A stretch of 64,000 bases of DNA from Acholoe squamosa (lineage: Eukaryota; Annelida; Polychaeta; Phyllodocida; Polynoidae): positions 62,888,813-62,952,812 of the forward strand of contig OX439038.1 of NCBI GenBank assembly GCA_949317995.1, written 5' to 3'. Every line of letters begins with the position of its first letter. The first letter of the stretch is position 1. The position numbers and the translations under genes were made by a program. This document shows, piece by piece, positions 47,490-59,239 of this stretch. The notes under the pieces are model-generated. The model saw nothing but the letters and a program-made list of their open reading frames with translations. It did no database searches and had not been told where the DNA came from.

Positions 47490-48300
47490 TTAGGTGTATA
47501 GGGTGAAGATAGTAGTGTAGGGTGTGGCTAGTAGTTTAGGATGTGGGTAGTAGTATAGGGAGCGGGTAGTAGTGTAGGATGTGGGTAATAGTGTATGGTG
47601 CGGGTAGTAGTGTAGGGTGCGGGTAGTAGTGTAGGGTGCGGGTAGTAGTGTAGGGTGCGGGTAGTAGTGTAGGGTGCGGTAAGTAGTGTAGGGTGCGGGT
47701 AGTAGTGTAGGGTGCGGGTAGTAGTGTAGGGTGCGGGTAGTAGTGTAGGGTGCGGGTAGTAGTGTAGGGTGCGGGTAGTAGTGTAGGGTGCGGGTAGTAG
47801 TGTAGGGTGCGGGTAGTAGCGTAGGGTGCGGGTAGTAGCGTAGGGTGCGGGTAGTAGCGTAGGGTGCGGGTAGTAGCGTAGGGTGCGGGTAGTAGCGTAG
47901 GGTGTGGGTAGTAGCGTAGGCTGTAGGTAGTAGCGTAGGGTGTAGGTAGTAGCGTAGGGTGTAGGTAGTAGCGTAGGGTGTAGGTAGTAGCGTAGGGTGT
48001 GGGTAGTAGCGTAGGGTGTGGGTAGTAGTGTAGGGTGCGGGTAGTAGTGTAGGGTGCGGGTAGTAGTGTAGGGTGCGGGTAGTAGCGTAGGGTGTAGGTA
48101 GTAGCGTAGGGTGTAGGTAGTAGCGTAGGGTGTGGGTAGTAGTGTAGGGTGCGGGTAGTAGCATAGGGTGTAGGTAGTAGCATAGGCTGTAGGTAGTAGC
48201 ATAGGCTGTAGGTAGTAGCATAGGGTGTAGGTAGTAGCATAGGGTGTAGGTAGTAGCATAGGGTGTAGGTAGTAGCATAGGGTGTGGGTAGCAATACAGG
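47490..48300. repeat. 19-bp minisatellite, about 41 copies
   Basis: The unit GGGTGCGGGTAGTAGTGTA is repeated with three sub-variants in blocks (GTG-CGG, GCG-CGG, GCG-TAG). Since 19 is not divisible by three, all minus-strand frames stay open for over 250 codons with the same 19-residue cycle. These are not genes. Confidence 0.96.
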
Positions 48301-48420
48301 GTAGGGCCATTAGTAAATGGTAGGGGCAGTAGTACAGGGTAAGGGTAGTAGTAGAGAGAAATGGTACGAGTATATTGCTTCAGTAGTAGCTTCAATAGTA
48401 TAGGGCTTAGTATTGACGTC

Positions 48421-48590
48421 CTGTGGGTCCACCATTTTGAATTTTGCTGGTTGAGGTAAACCCCACTGATAAGACATGATGGGTACCTTGTCCCTGGGTA
48501 ACACCCACTTCCAGGGACATGCTGGTCCCATGTTATCAGTTCTTATCTGTGCATGTCACCAGAAAACAGCTCCAGACCCGCTTCAAGCCA
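48421..48590. repeat. Hairpin repeat family, copy 2
   Basis: The best-preserved copy: CACCATTTTGAATTTTGC, CACTGATAAGACATGATGG, TACCTTGTCCCTGG, CACTTCCAGGGACATG and TTATCAGTTCTTATC. The halves are inverted relative to each other. Confidence 0.78.
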
Positions 48591-49743
48591 ATAGCGTGTG
48601 CATACAAGTTTAGGGTGTTACTCTAACAGATATGTACACCTTGTGTCCATCACGGCTCTCTCCCACATCCTAGATGGGCAGTAGAAAGATAAACTTTAGG
48701 CCAGCAAAACATTTCCCTCGTATTCACTCATAATTCCTAAAATGTAATAAATGTTTGGCTCATCATGCTAGACCTAGGTAAATTGTAGGTTGTCCAGCTA
48801 TAAAAAACATGCAAGTTCAAAAATGAGGATGGATAGTGCATGTAGTACAGACTGGAGGTAGAAGGTAAAGGGTGCCTGCGGTGGCACCACCCTCTATCTG
48901 GGCCCCCTCAGCATGCCCTGTTAATGCTGTGTCCATCTCTAGAAAATATGTTTATCAGTCCCGTGCGTGATCCCCTTGATAAGGTCGATACTGGCATGGT
49001 CCTGTAGCGAGCCCTAATCAGCAAAATTAGGCAGCCTCATTAGCTAGTACGTGACAGTGGACGGCGTGATCCCCCGCCGCCTTAGAGGAGGTGTGAGGGA
49101 GTGTGGTTCTATAAACAGCTCTGAGACGATGTAACAAGAAAAAAACTAAACCTCCCTGTAAAATCTAAGCACCCGCACAGGCAGTATTTGACGGTCCTTT
49201 AAAATTAAGGTATATCATCAGGTGAGCTGAAATTAATCAGTACCTGTTGACCTCTGAGGGGTTTTCTGTGTTCTATTAAGATTTCAATCTGTTAATTGAA
49301 AAAATTGGGCCACTCAAAAAAAAACTGGTTTCTCATCACCAACCCCTGAAAAATATGACGAGGGCGATTTTTTTTTTTTGATTTTTTTTTTTACTCTGGG
49401 CATATCGGGGCGAAAACTGCATGGGGCGAGACCGAAAATTTTGATTTTAATATTTAAGAATTTACTGATTATAAAAAGTTGTGAAAATGTACTCAGTCTC
49501 TAGTCCACTGCATTGCTGACATCGTTAGCTTTAATTTGATACCAAATATGCCCATGTTTGTCTATTTTTACCATGATTTTTGACTAAAATTATGTCTAAA
49601 AAAAATCAAAACACAATTTTATGATGCGCGCTGTGATGAGAAACCAGTATTTTTTTTAAAGGCCTTGATGGATATAAAAAAGAAACTGGCGTTGATGTGT
49701 AGATGTGGAGTCAATTGGTGCAGAGTTATCACAAATTTATCTT

Positions 49744-50058
49744 GCATATTTTAAGCTTCATTTGGGTTTATTTCCCATCTTAACCAAGTGCTCCAGGGTT
49801 TTTTGTATGTGATTTTGACCGAGTGGCTGCAGTGGGTTTTGAAAAAAAAATATACATGTGTATTTTCAGAGCCCCAACATAGGAGCCATCATGGATTAAG
49901 GCATATTTTAAGCTTCATTTGGGTTTATTTCCCATCTTAACAAAGTGCTCCAGGGTTTTTTTGTATGGGATTTTGACCGAGTGGCTGCAGTGGGTTTTGA
50001 AAAAAAAATATACATGTGTATTTTCAGAGCCCCAACATAGGAGCCATCATGGATTAAG
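49744..50058 (+). repeat. 157-bp tandem duplication
   Basis: 49744-49900 and 49901-50058 both run from GCATATTTTAAGCTTCATTT to CATCATGGATTAAG, with only a few differences (CCAAGTG/CAAAGTG, GTGATTT/GGGATTT). Confidence 0.95.
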
Positions 50059-51418
50059 GCATTTCAGACGCCTCAGAATTGGGGCAAAATTTCACATTCA
50101 TCATCAAATAAAATGGTATTCCCAGTGTGTTTTGATAAAGATATTTTGTGGTGTTCATATAGTCTGGAATGTATAGATCATAGAGGTATATAACACAGTC
50201 CATACTTTGGTTTAGATAAGATGATAGTGATATGTGAAGGCATACCTGCCACCACTGTAAGGCGACCCTTCTCTGCTCCAATGTTAATGTATAATGCATT
50301 CCATTTGGAAACCTTTGTTAACCTTTTGGAAACCTTTTCCCCACCCTTTTGTGTCGCACCACAAACCTGACCAGACCCATCAACCTTCTCCATACTGTTA
50401 GAAGCTTCTAGAAAGGCAGTTTGGCCCCACAACCCACCCCTCCTCTTTCGAGTTATGTGCGACCAAGGCGCATTCCTGTAATTTCCCAATTGTCATTATT
50501 CTTTATAAAACAGGGGAATAGGAAGAATTGATGTCAGGTGAATATGCCACCGAGGTGTCCACCTTCAGGGGAAATTCCCCCTTTTACTTCCCAGTTTGCT
50601 GGTATTCTTCTGAACTAGATAATCCCTTCTCACAGTTTTGCCGTAATGAGTCCCTGCAATACTGACCATTCTTGCTTTTTTACTCTGAATGCTGCCTTGA
50701 GATTAGAAAACATGCATTATGTCACAGACTATAGAATAATGTAGCTCCTAAGTAGCAAAACGTCACCCAGTCCACTGACTTTGTGAAATACATGTATACA
50801 TGTGTGCAATCAAGCAATAGAGGTGTAGATTGTGTTAATCTTTAGGTTTCCAACTCAGTTTATATATCATGGACCTCGTTATCTGTGCTACTAGATGTAA
50901 CATCCTCCATTGTGCACCACAAGACGTCCTTAATAATATGACTCTTACTGTATAGATGTAGGCTCTCAAAGGGCAAATCTCTCCTTACAAGCTGTAGGAA
51001 ACATTCCCTGACATTACTAGGGAGGAAGCAGGATGACGCCTTGTTCGTTAATAGAGTTATCACTGCAGACGTTCCCTTTTAAGGCACTCGTAAAGCAGGA
51101 GACATGGGGAGAGAAGTCCTTGACAGTCACGTGTAGCTTTCTGAATCAATTCAGATTTCAGACTTAACCTTTAGTCTTTACCAAATAGAATATACGAAGT
51201 AGTTTTGTATACGTTTTTCTTATTTATCTAAATGCTTATTGTGCTGTGAGATTGTGGGCCCGTGTCCATAAAAATCAGAACTGAAATCTATACCCTAGCC
51301 CTCATGACAAAATATAACGAAATCAAATTACTGCGATGGAATGAATTGGTGGAAATGATTATTGACTTGTTTTTATGATATAAGAAGATAATGTTGATTA
51401 CACATCCGTGTATGTTAA

Positions 51419-51643
<225 letters not shown>

Positions 51644-52640
51644 TAGTTGTATACAAGAACCTATTACCCCCTGCCCCCAACGGAATCCTTGTCGCCCCCT
51701 CCAGCTAATGATTTATTTCCCCCAAGATTCTTTTGATATTAAGAAGCGGATTCTTGTTCACTAGCTCTCTTTAATCACGCTCTATGTTTTGGAAGGATCA
51801 TTTTAAAGATAGGTTGGAGGGCCCATTTACAGGAGAGGATGCATTGGCCAAAAATTAATGGTTTTAATCACAGAGTTGAAACTAAACGTTTTGAGAGATC
51901 TTTCAGGTACTTCTATCATTATTCAGAATTTCCTTCCTGTTGAGTTCTATATGCGATATATCAACTGATATCGATGACATTTGCACCTTTTAACACGTAT
52001 TCATTCACTGCACATGACTACTTTCATATCTGCCTTCATCAAAGGGAGCGATTCCCTTTCTAGTAAAGAGGTGAAACACCTAGAGTCTTAGTATCAATTC
52101 CCTTCTCTCTCACAGAAAGGTCATGCCTAACTTATACATAATGTGTAACTGTATGTGTGGATGGACCATACCTCAGCCTGTCTCCTGTCTTTAGTACACA
52201 CATCTACAGCCCCTTGTAGCTGTATGTGTGATGGGCCATGCAATATCCCTGTCCCCTGTCTGTATACAGTACACACATCTACAGCCCCTTGTAGCTGTAT
52301 GTGTGATGGGCCATGCAATATCCCTGTCCCCTGTCTGTATACAGTACACACATCTACAGCCCCTTGTAGCTGTATGTGTGATGGGCCATGCAATATCCCT
52401 GTCCCCTGTCTGTATACAGTACACACATCTACAGTCCCTTGTAGCTGTATGTGTGATGGGCCATGCAATATCCCTGTCCCCTGTCTGTATACAGTACACA
52501 CATCTACAGCCCCTTGTAGCTGTATGTGTGATGGGCCATGCAATATCCCTGTCCCCTGTCTGTATACAGTATACACATCTACAGCCCCTTGTAGCTGTAT
52601 GTGTGATGGGCCATGCAATATCCCTGTCCCCTGTCTGTAT

Positions 52641-52975
52641 ACATAGATATAACTAAACGACCGTGGTGTACGAGGTGGCCGATCCACCACAAGGGGTGGA
52701 TCGGCCACCGAGGACACCAGGGGAGTTTAGTTCTATATTTATTTTATGTTTTTAGAGGGTTTAAATAAGGAAAAATTATCAAAATCCGTTACCTTAGTTC
52801 CCCTTACAAGCGGCGGTCCGCCATTTTGAATGTTTACATGTGCCCGGAACGAGGCTGCCGTACAGGATCGGCCGCTGTGGTGGATCGGCACACGTTACGC
52901 CACTGGGGGTGTGGCGATCGGCTCCACAATGCTATCTCTACGGGAAGAAGTTATTGACATAAAATAAAGCACACA
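52641..52975. mobile_element. Fold-back segment in the minisatellite, copy 1
   Basis: Begins with a large hairpin. The arms 52674-52688 and 52695-52709 (GGTGGCCGATCCACC) are perfect around a 6-nt loop, and weaker pairing extends out to AGATATAACTAAAC / GTTTAGTTCTATA. GATCGGC words recur downstream (near 52868, 52884 and 52917). No ORF. Its origin is unknown; it resembles a fold-back insert. Confidence 0.6.
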
Positions 52976-53401
52976 CATCTACAGCCCCTTGTAGCATTAT
53001 GTGAGATGGACCATACATTAGCCTGTTCCCCTGTCTGTAGTACACATATCTGCAGCCCCTTGTAGCTGTATGTGTGGTGGACTATACATTAGCCTGTCCC
53101 CCTGTCTGTAGTACACATATCTGCAGCCCCTTGTAGCTGTATGTGTGGTGGACTACATTAGCCTGTCCCCCTGTCTGTAGTACACATATCTACAGTCCCT
53201 TGTAGCTGTATGTGTGATGGGCCATGCAATATCCCTGTCCCCTGTCTGTATACAGTACACACATCTACAGCCCCTTGTAGCTGTATGTGTGATGGGCCAT
53301 GCAATATCCCTGTCCCCTGTCTGTATACAGTATACACATCTACAGCCCCTTGTAGCTGTATGTGTGATGGGCCATGCAATATCCCTGTCCCCTGTCTGTA
53401 T

Positions 53402-53736
53402 ACATAGATATAACTAAACGACCGTGGTGTACGAGGTGGCCGATCCACCACAAGGGGTGGATCGGCCACCGAGGACACCAGGGGAGTTTAGTTCTATATT
53501 TATTTTATGTTTTTAGAGGGTTTAAATAAGGAAAAATTATCAAAATCCGTTACCTTAATTCCCCTTACAAGCGGCGGTCCGCCATTTTGAATGTTTACAT
53601 GCGCCCGGAACGAGGCTGCCGTACAGGATCGGCCGCTGTGGTGGATCGGCACACGTTACGCCACTGGGGGTGTGGCGATCGGCTCCACAATGCTATCTCT
53701 ACGGGAAGAAGTTATTGACATAAAATAAAGTACACA
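53402..53736. mobile_element. Fold-back segment in the minisatellite, copy 2
   Basis: Same as 52641-52975 apart from a few substitutions (CTTAGTT/CTTAATT, CATGTGCCC/CATGCGCCC). The hairpin arms are at 53435-53449 and 53456-53470. It arose by tandem duplication with its flanks, not by a second insertion. Confidence 0.7.
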
Positions 53737-56189
53737 CATCTACAGCCCCTTGTAGCATTATGTGAGATGGACCATACCTCAGCCTGTCCCCCTGTCTGTA
53801 GTACACATATCTGCAGCCCCTTGTAGCTGTATGTGTGGTGGACTATACATTAGCCTGTCCCCCTGTCTGTAGTACACATATCTGCAGCCCCTTGTAGCTG
53901 TATGTGTGGTGGACTATACATTAGCCTGTCCCCCTGTCTGTAGTACACATATCTGCAGCCCCTTGTAGCTGTATGTGTGGTGGACCATACCTCAGCCTGT
54001 CCCCCTGTCTGTAGTACACATATCTGCAGCCCCTTGTAGCTGTATGTGTGGTGGACTATACATTAGCCTGTCCCCCTGCCTGTAGTACACATATCTGCAG
54101 CCCCTTGTAGCTGTATGTGTGGTGGACTATACATTAGCCTGTCCCCCTGTCTGTAGTACACATATCTGCAGCCCCTTGTAGCTGTATGTGTGGTGGACTA
54201 TACATTAGCCTGTCCCCCTGTCTGTAGTACACATATCTGCAGTCCCTTGTAGCTGTATGTGTGGTGGACCATACCTCAGCCTGTCCCCCTGTCTGTAGTA
54301 CACATATCTGCAGCCCCTTGTAGCTGTATGTGTGGTGGACTATACATTAGCCTGTCCCCCTGTCTGTAGTACACATATCTGCAGCCCCTTGTAGCTGTAT
54401 GTGTGGTGGACTATACATTAGCCTGTCCCCCTGTCTGTAGTACACATATCTGCAGCCCCTTGTAGCTGTATGTGTGGTGGACTATACATTAGCCTGTCCC
54501 CCTGTCTGTAGTACACATAACTGCAGCCCCTTGTAGCTGTATGTGTGGTGAACCATACCTCAGCCTGTCCCCCTATCTGTAGTACACACATAGGCCCTTG
54601 TAGCTGTATGTGTGGTGAACCATACATTAACCTCTCCCCATGTCTGTAGTACACACATCTGCAACCCTTGTAGCTGTATGTGTGGTGGACCATACTGTCC
54701 CCCTATCTGTAGTACACACATAGGCCCTTGTAGCTGTATGTGTGGTGAACCATACATTAACCTCTCCCCATGTCTGTAGTACACACATCTGCAACCCTTG
54801 TAGCTGTATGTGTGTAACGGACTATATATTAGCTTGCCATCCCCGTATCTGGATACATGTACATAGATATGTATATCTACAGCCCCTTGTATAGCCCCTA
54901 CATACAGTAGCCCTGTCCCTTGTCAATAGTTCCCACATCTATAACCCCTTGTAACTGCATACATGGCAAACCATTCATTAGCCTGTCTCTGACACCCATT
55001 GCCTCCGGACGCTGACATTGCACTAACAGCCTACACACCACCCCACCAGGAAGCACTTACCACCAGAGGAACACCTCCTGCCAATCTGACCGAGAATGGG
55101 GGCAATCAATGAACCTCTCTGGTTGCTTGAAGGTATCAGGAGGGTATCCCTCTCCCACCACAGTATTCTTAAACTTAAATAAGTTCATGATATAGATTCA
55201 TGCAATGGTTGCAAATAGCTTACTTTACAGTGAGTGTAGCTAAAGACTTCTCTTGACCTCTGTTGCCAACATGCGTCTCGTGACAGAAAGATTCTGTCCG
55301 CCTTCCCTTTCATTTGGCCCACTGGTGGCCTGGAATGTTTTCCAGTTGAAGGCATTCTGTGTCATTGTTGACCTGGTGGAGGACTGGGATTAGAGTCTTG
55401 TGTTAATGTCCCTGGTTCCCCAGCAGTTGTAAATTCATTAGCTTCTTAGTTTCTTAGAACCCACGTATACCAAGATAGATCAGTGATTGCTGCTGTAAAC
55501 ATTATTCAGGGATGCAATTTCCCCTACGCCTATAACTTAAGTACCCTAGACTTTTGGTCCAAAGGGTTTTTACCCTCATGATGTCCCCGTATCCATCCAA
55601 AATTTTTCATAACATTAATGAAGGATGTCTGAAAATCTAAGGATGAAGACGGCTCATTTGATACTTAATCAGCGAGTCAGATTTAGTTTCATGCTCGTTT
55701 TTCAAAGTGTTCTCACATTCCTGCCATTCAAATGACTTTACTGATTCGCAATATTTTTCAAATTTTAAATGCATTCCTGTACAGTAGTACGATTCTTATG
55801 GGAAATAAGCAGATGCATCTGAGCTGCTTTTTTTTGTTGTTGCTGAGTCGCTCCATATCCCAGAGTGAGGGGGAGTAGCTCAATGGTGTAATCTGACCAG
55901 ATCAGTACGCCACATGCTAGTGCCATATTCCTGTCGTTCACACTGAACTAACGCACGAAGAATAAACTCTCTTAAAGAGGCTTGGAAATCCTTTAAGAAA
56001 CATTCACATTCGTGTCTGTAAGTATGGACAGAAACGGTCTGCATTGTGCTCTGCCTATTCCATTGATTGCACAGGAAAGTGTCCCTTGTGATCTACCCAC
56101 TAAGAGGCAGATGTACACAGAATGCCGTCATATTGCCTCCTCCCGGATCCTTTCATACCCCGTCCACTCCCTTGTCTTCTCTACTCCGT

Positions 56190-56444
56190 ACTGTAAAACC
56201 TCACATATGACTTTTATGAGCCACACCCGCATATAAGCCGCACCCACGTTTAAGCCGCACCCCGAGTTTGGGAGAAGGCTATAGGCCGTACAAGGAGTCT
56301 GAAATAGTCGCAATTCCTTGCTTTAGTCTATAGAAGTAAAACTCCTCATATACGCTGCACCCTGAGTGCAGGAAGACGATATTAAGCCGCAGTAGGCCGC
56401 TGAAGTGGTCTACAAGCTGCAGCTTATATATGGGGATTTATGGT
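56190..56444. mobile_element. 255-bp MITE rich in TAAGCCGCACC
   Basis: The left ACTGTAAAACCTCACATATG and right CATATATAAGC-type end (reverse complement ACCATAAATCCCCATATAT) form imperfect termini of about 20 bp. The interior repeats AAGCCGCACCC-like words. No ORF. Confidence 0.6.
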
Positions 56445-57543
56445 TCTTCTGTTAGATCCCCAGCTACCCAGCTAAATATATGCTGAGCTGCCCCCCCCCC
56501 CCATATACTTTGTCTTACAGTCCCCTTCCCTACCTATCTCCCCTCCCATCGCACCCACCTCCATATTATCTAGACGTCCCATACCATACCCTATAGATAC
56601 AGCCAGGCTCCTGTCACCACCCTCCCACCCTGTAAGCTGCTCACGGAGGTGCTCGCGAGCTGCTCGTTGAGCACAAGTCGCATTATGACCGCTGTCAGAT
56701 TGTATTTGGTGGCTGCCTATCGGGCCAACCCAGGTGGAAAATTGAAAGGCGGTGACTGCTACTGCGGAGGCACCAAGAGCCAAAGTGTGAGGTCCCCAAG
56801 CTGGCCAGGCATTGCCCTGGACACACGGCTGTGCTGTCGACCTCGACCCTATGCTACTGTGGTTGACCACGTCCTCTGCCACTGGTCTGTGGTGATTGTC
56901 AGGGTCTGGTCCCTCTCCTAGCAACCTCCCAGAAACCAGCCCAGCCTCACTTCACCACCCCATATCATCCTCCCCTGCCCCATCCCCCTGCCCCCTATCA
57001 CCCCTACCAACAAGTACTAAAGTGCCTCAATCCCATCCCTCACCCAATGAGCATTTCTCTGACATTTCAATGATTTAAGGTCTGCGTGGATCACAGACCC
57101 CATTAGTGTGAAAAATGAAAAAGTCACTTTTCAATCACAAGAGGCTATATCAAATGGCAGTCGTTTTGAGTTGTTAATGAGTTCATCCCTAACGCAGCCT
57201 GGGATTGATTCTAGTTCTTTACATCATTAAAGAATGCGTATACTTGCTGGGTATCCCGGCTGGGTATTCCACTTCTTAAGCAAATCATTCTCATCCAAAA
57301 GAGTGACAAATAATGTTCATACCCGTGGGGGTGGATGCCTACCATGTCTCCCTCTAAAATATGACCCTAGTGTCTGCCTCATCCTAGGCCTACAGTGGTA
57401 CTTAAATGGTTTAACTCTGGCAAAGTTTGAAACTTTTCCAGGTTTGGTTAGGATTAAACAGAAGCTCTGGGCCTTCAATGTAAAGCCTTAAGCTGAACCG
57501 ACAGATCCAGATGTCGATCTGTTACCCATGTAGTTGTGTTACT

Positions 57544-57996
57544 GCCCGGGGGGCCACTCCCTGACTAAATGGATACTATGTGCGAACACAATTCTGAGGG
57601 AAAGGGATGGTTTTTGGGCCCTCGAGGGCCCTTCATAAGGGTAGCTTTTTGGCCATTTTCTGGGAGAAAGGGGTACCTTTTTATGCAAAATGGAATGTTT
57701 TTCTCCTACAATGATCAATGAAACTTGCAAAGTACCTTTTACATGATACATTTCCCGATATTTGCCCACTGATATTTGATTATTTTAAAGAACCCATGAT
57801 AAGGGTATATTTTTTTTCTGGTCCCCTTTTTCCAGACTTCCTTCTACATTGAACTTAGTTCTGATACTGTTTTTGGCCCGAATTCCCTTGAAAGGGGGGT
57901 GTTTTTTTGCCTTTTGACCCCCGTGATTAGGGTACCAAATTGTAGTTGGTGTTCACACATAGAAACTACAGAAAAGATGGGGAGTGCCCCCCCCCA
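57544..57996. mobile_element. 453-bp MITE with GGGGGGCCACTCCC ends
   Basis: The left CCCGGGGGGCCACTCCCTG to CTATGTGCGAACAC pairs with the right end, whose reverse complement reads CTGGGGGGGGGGCACTCCCC to CTATGTGTGAACAC. The interior repeats AAGGGTA and CCCTTGAAAGGGG words. No ORF. Confidence 0.7.
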
Positions 57997-59239
57997 GGTG
58001 TTGCTGCCATACTCATCCAAACCTTAGTTTGCCCTTCTCTTATCCCAAAGTCAGATGTCGTCTGCCCCGCCGGAAGTGCTGCGACAGCCATTAGGGCGTC
58101 CCTGTCTTGTAGACGACTTCCAGCGTGTCTTCAGACGCTGCTGTTGCTTCCAGTGTCGGAAGTAGGGTGATGACGTCATGCCCTGGTGTAGTGTCTCGGC
58201 AGACAGGATTAACGTCACAAATTAGGACGTGAAACGAGCTCGCCGTAGGTAGGCCACTGTTGACATTGCTCTGATTCGGCCATTGGGAATCAATTTCCGA
58301 AAAAGGCTCTCCAAAATAGTTCTAGAGGCGTTTAAGAGTAAAGGTTAACGGGACACTTTTCTAGAACCATTTTTTTTGTGTAGATTCCAAAAACCAAACT
58401 TGTAAAGCTGGGAAGGTCTAACCCCCCCCCCCTGAACTTAAATTTCTGTAAGAAAAGATGTCAATCACCATTTTTCATTATACATAGTCATGCAATACCT
58501 TAAATAAAAAGGGCTTGGCTGAGGAATTTTAAAAAAATGTCCTCAAGATTGCCATGGTATTTATTATGGGAATTTTCTCATCTGAGGGGTTCTAACCCTC
58601 GGATTTAGACTTCGAGCTACAGCGGTCTTTTCGGTCTGTTCTGCCTGTGGTAGTGAGCGGTACACCGTCCAACAACAAGATTGCCATGGTAACCATGGTT
58701 ACCGTGGACCATTAATACCAATGACACAGATCAGAGACCTTTATGTCCAATAGATATTAATGGGGGAAACCATCTATACATTTGATTTTTCCTTCAAACA
58801 TTACTTAAATCTTTGTGTTATCCATGATGCATTGATACACCACTAGTGATTGACTCCCTATTATGTTGATTAATTGTGGTTTTGTATGATACATAAATGC
58901 ATGCCTGTAGACCCATATAACAGAGCTCCACCAATGTGTCCATCAATATAGATCAATCACTCTGACATACACCCTCCTCCCCTTTACTACTTAGTGGTAC
59001 ATATAAAGAGAGGTGACTGTAGTTATACCCAATTGAGCACAGCTTACACTGTAGGATCAGGAATCCTCACCATTTGAGAAATGCACAAGGTAGGAATTTC
59101 CTTTAGATAATAGTGATATACTCTGTAATCCTATAGATCAATTAGAGGTTTAAAGGCACGTGATGGGCAAAAGGGTAAATCAGGAAAATTGGAACCCTGA
59201 ATTTGGAGACAATCATGGAGCAGTTCCTTTATCCCTTGC

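Larger units (their letters stand above)
52140..54960. repeat. 71-75 bp minisatellite interrupted twice by one segment
   Basis: Units carry CATCTACAGCCCCTTGTAGC, TGTATGTGTG and CCCCTGTCTGTA. The left part uses a 75 bp form (GATGGGCCATGCAATATCC) and the right part a 71 bp form (GGTGGACTATACATTAGCC). Two near-identical 335 bp segments (52641 and 53402) interrupt it. The interval 52428-53188 is repeated from 53189 with offset 761, so array and insert were duplicated together. Open frames on both strands are periodic artefacts. Confidence 0.93.

Noticed and set aside
47490..48395. Three overlapping minus-strand open frames of 250-300 codons
   Set aside because: They translate a 19 bp minisatellite in all three frames with the same cyclic residues. 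No start context, splice site or family supports a gene.
52127..52717. 196-codon minus frame and 163-codon plus frame
   Set aside because: Both are the 75 bp minisatellite read in both directions.
55868..55930. tRNA-like A box (GAGTAGCTCAATGGT)
   Set aside because: No matching B box (GGTTCGAATCC-like) or cloverleaf follows, so neither a tRNA nor a clear SINE head can be claimed.
56472..56924. 150-codon minus frame in a GC-rich patch
   Set aside because: No family resemblance, an overlapping open plus frame, a C-run at one end and no convincing splice sites. I keep it as unexplained intron sequence.
58171..58178. TGACGTCA (CRE palindrome)
   Set aside because: An isolated 8-mer in intron sequence, expected by chance about once per 65 kb.
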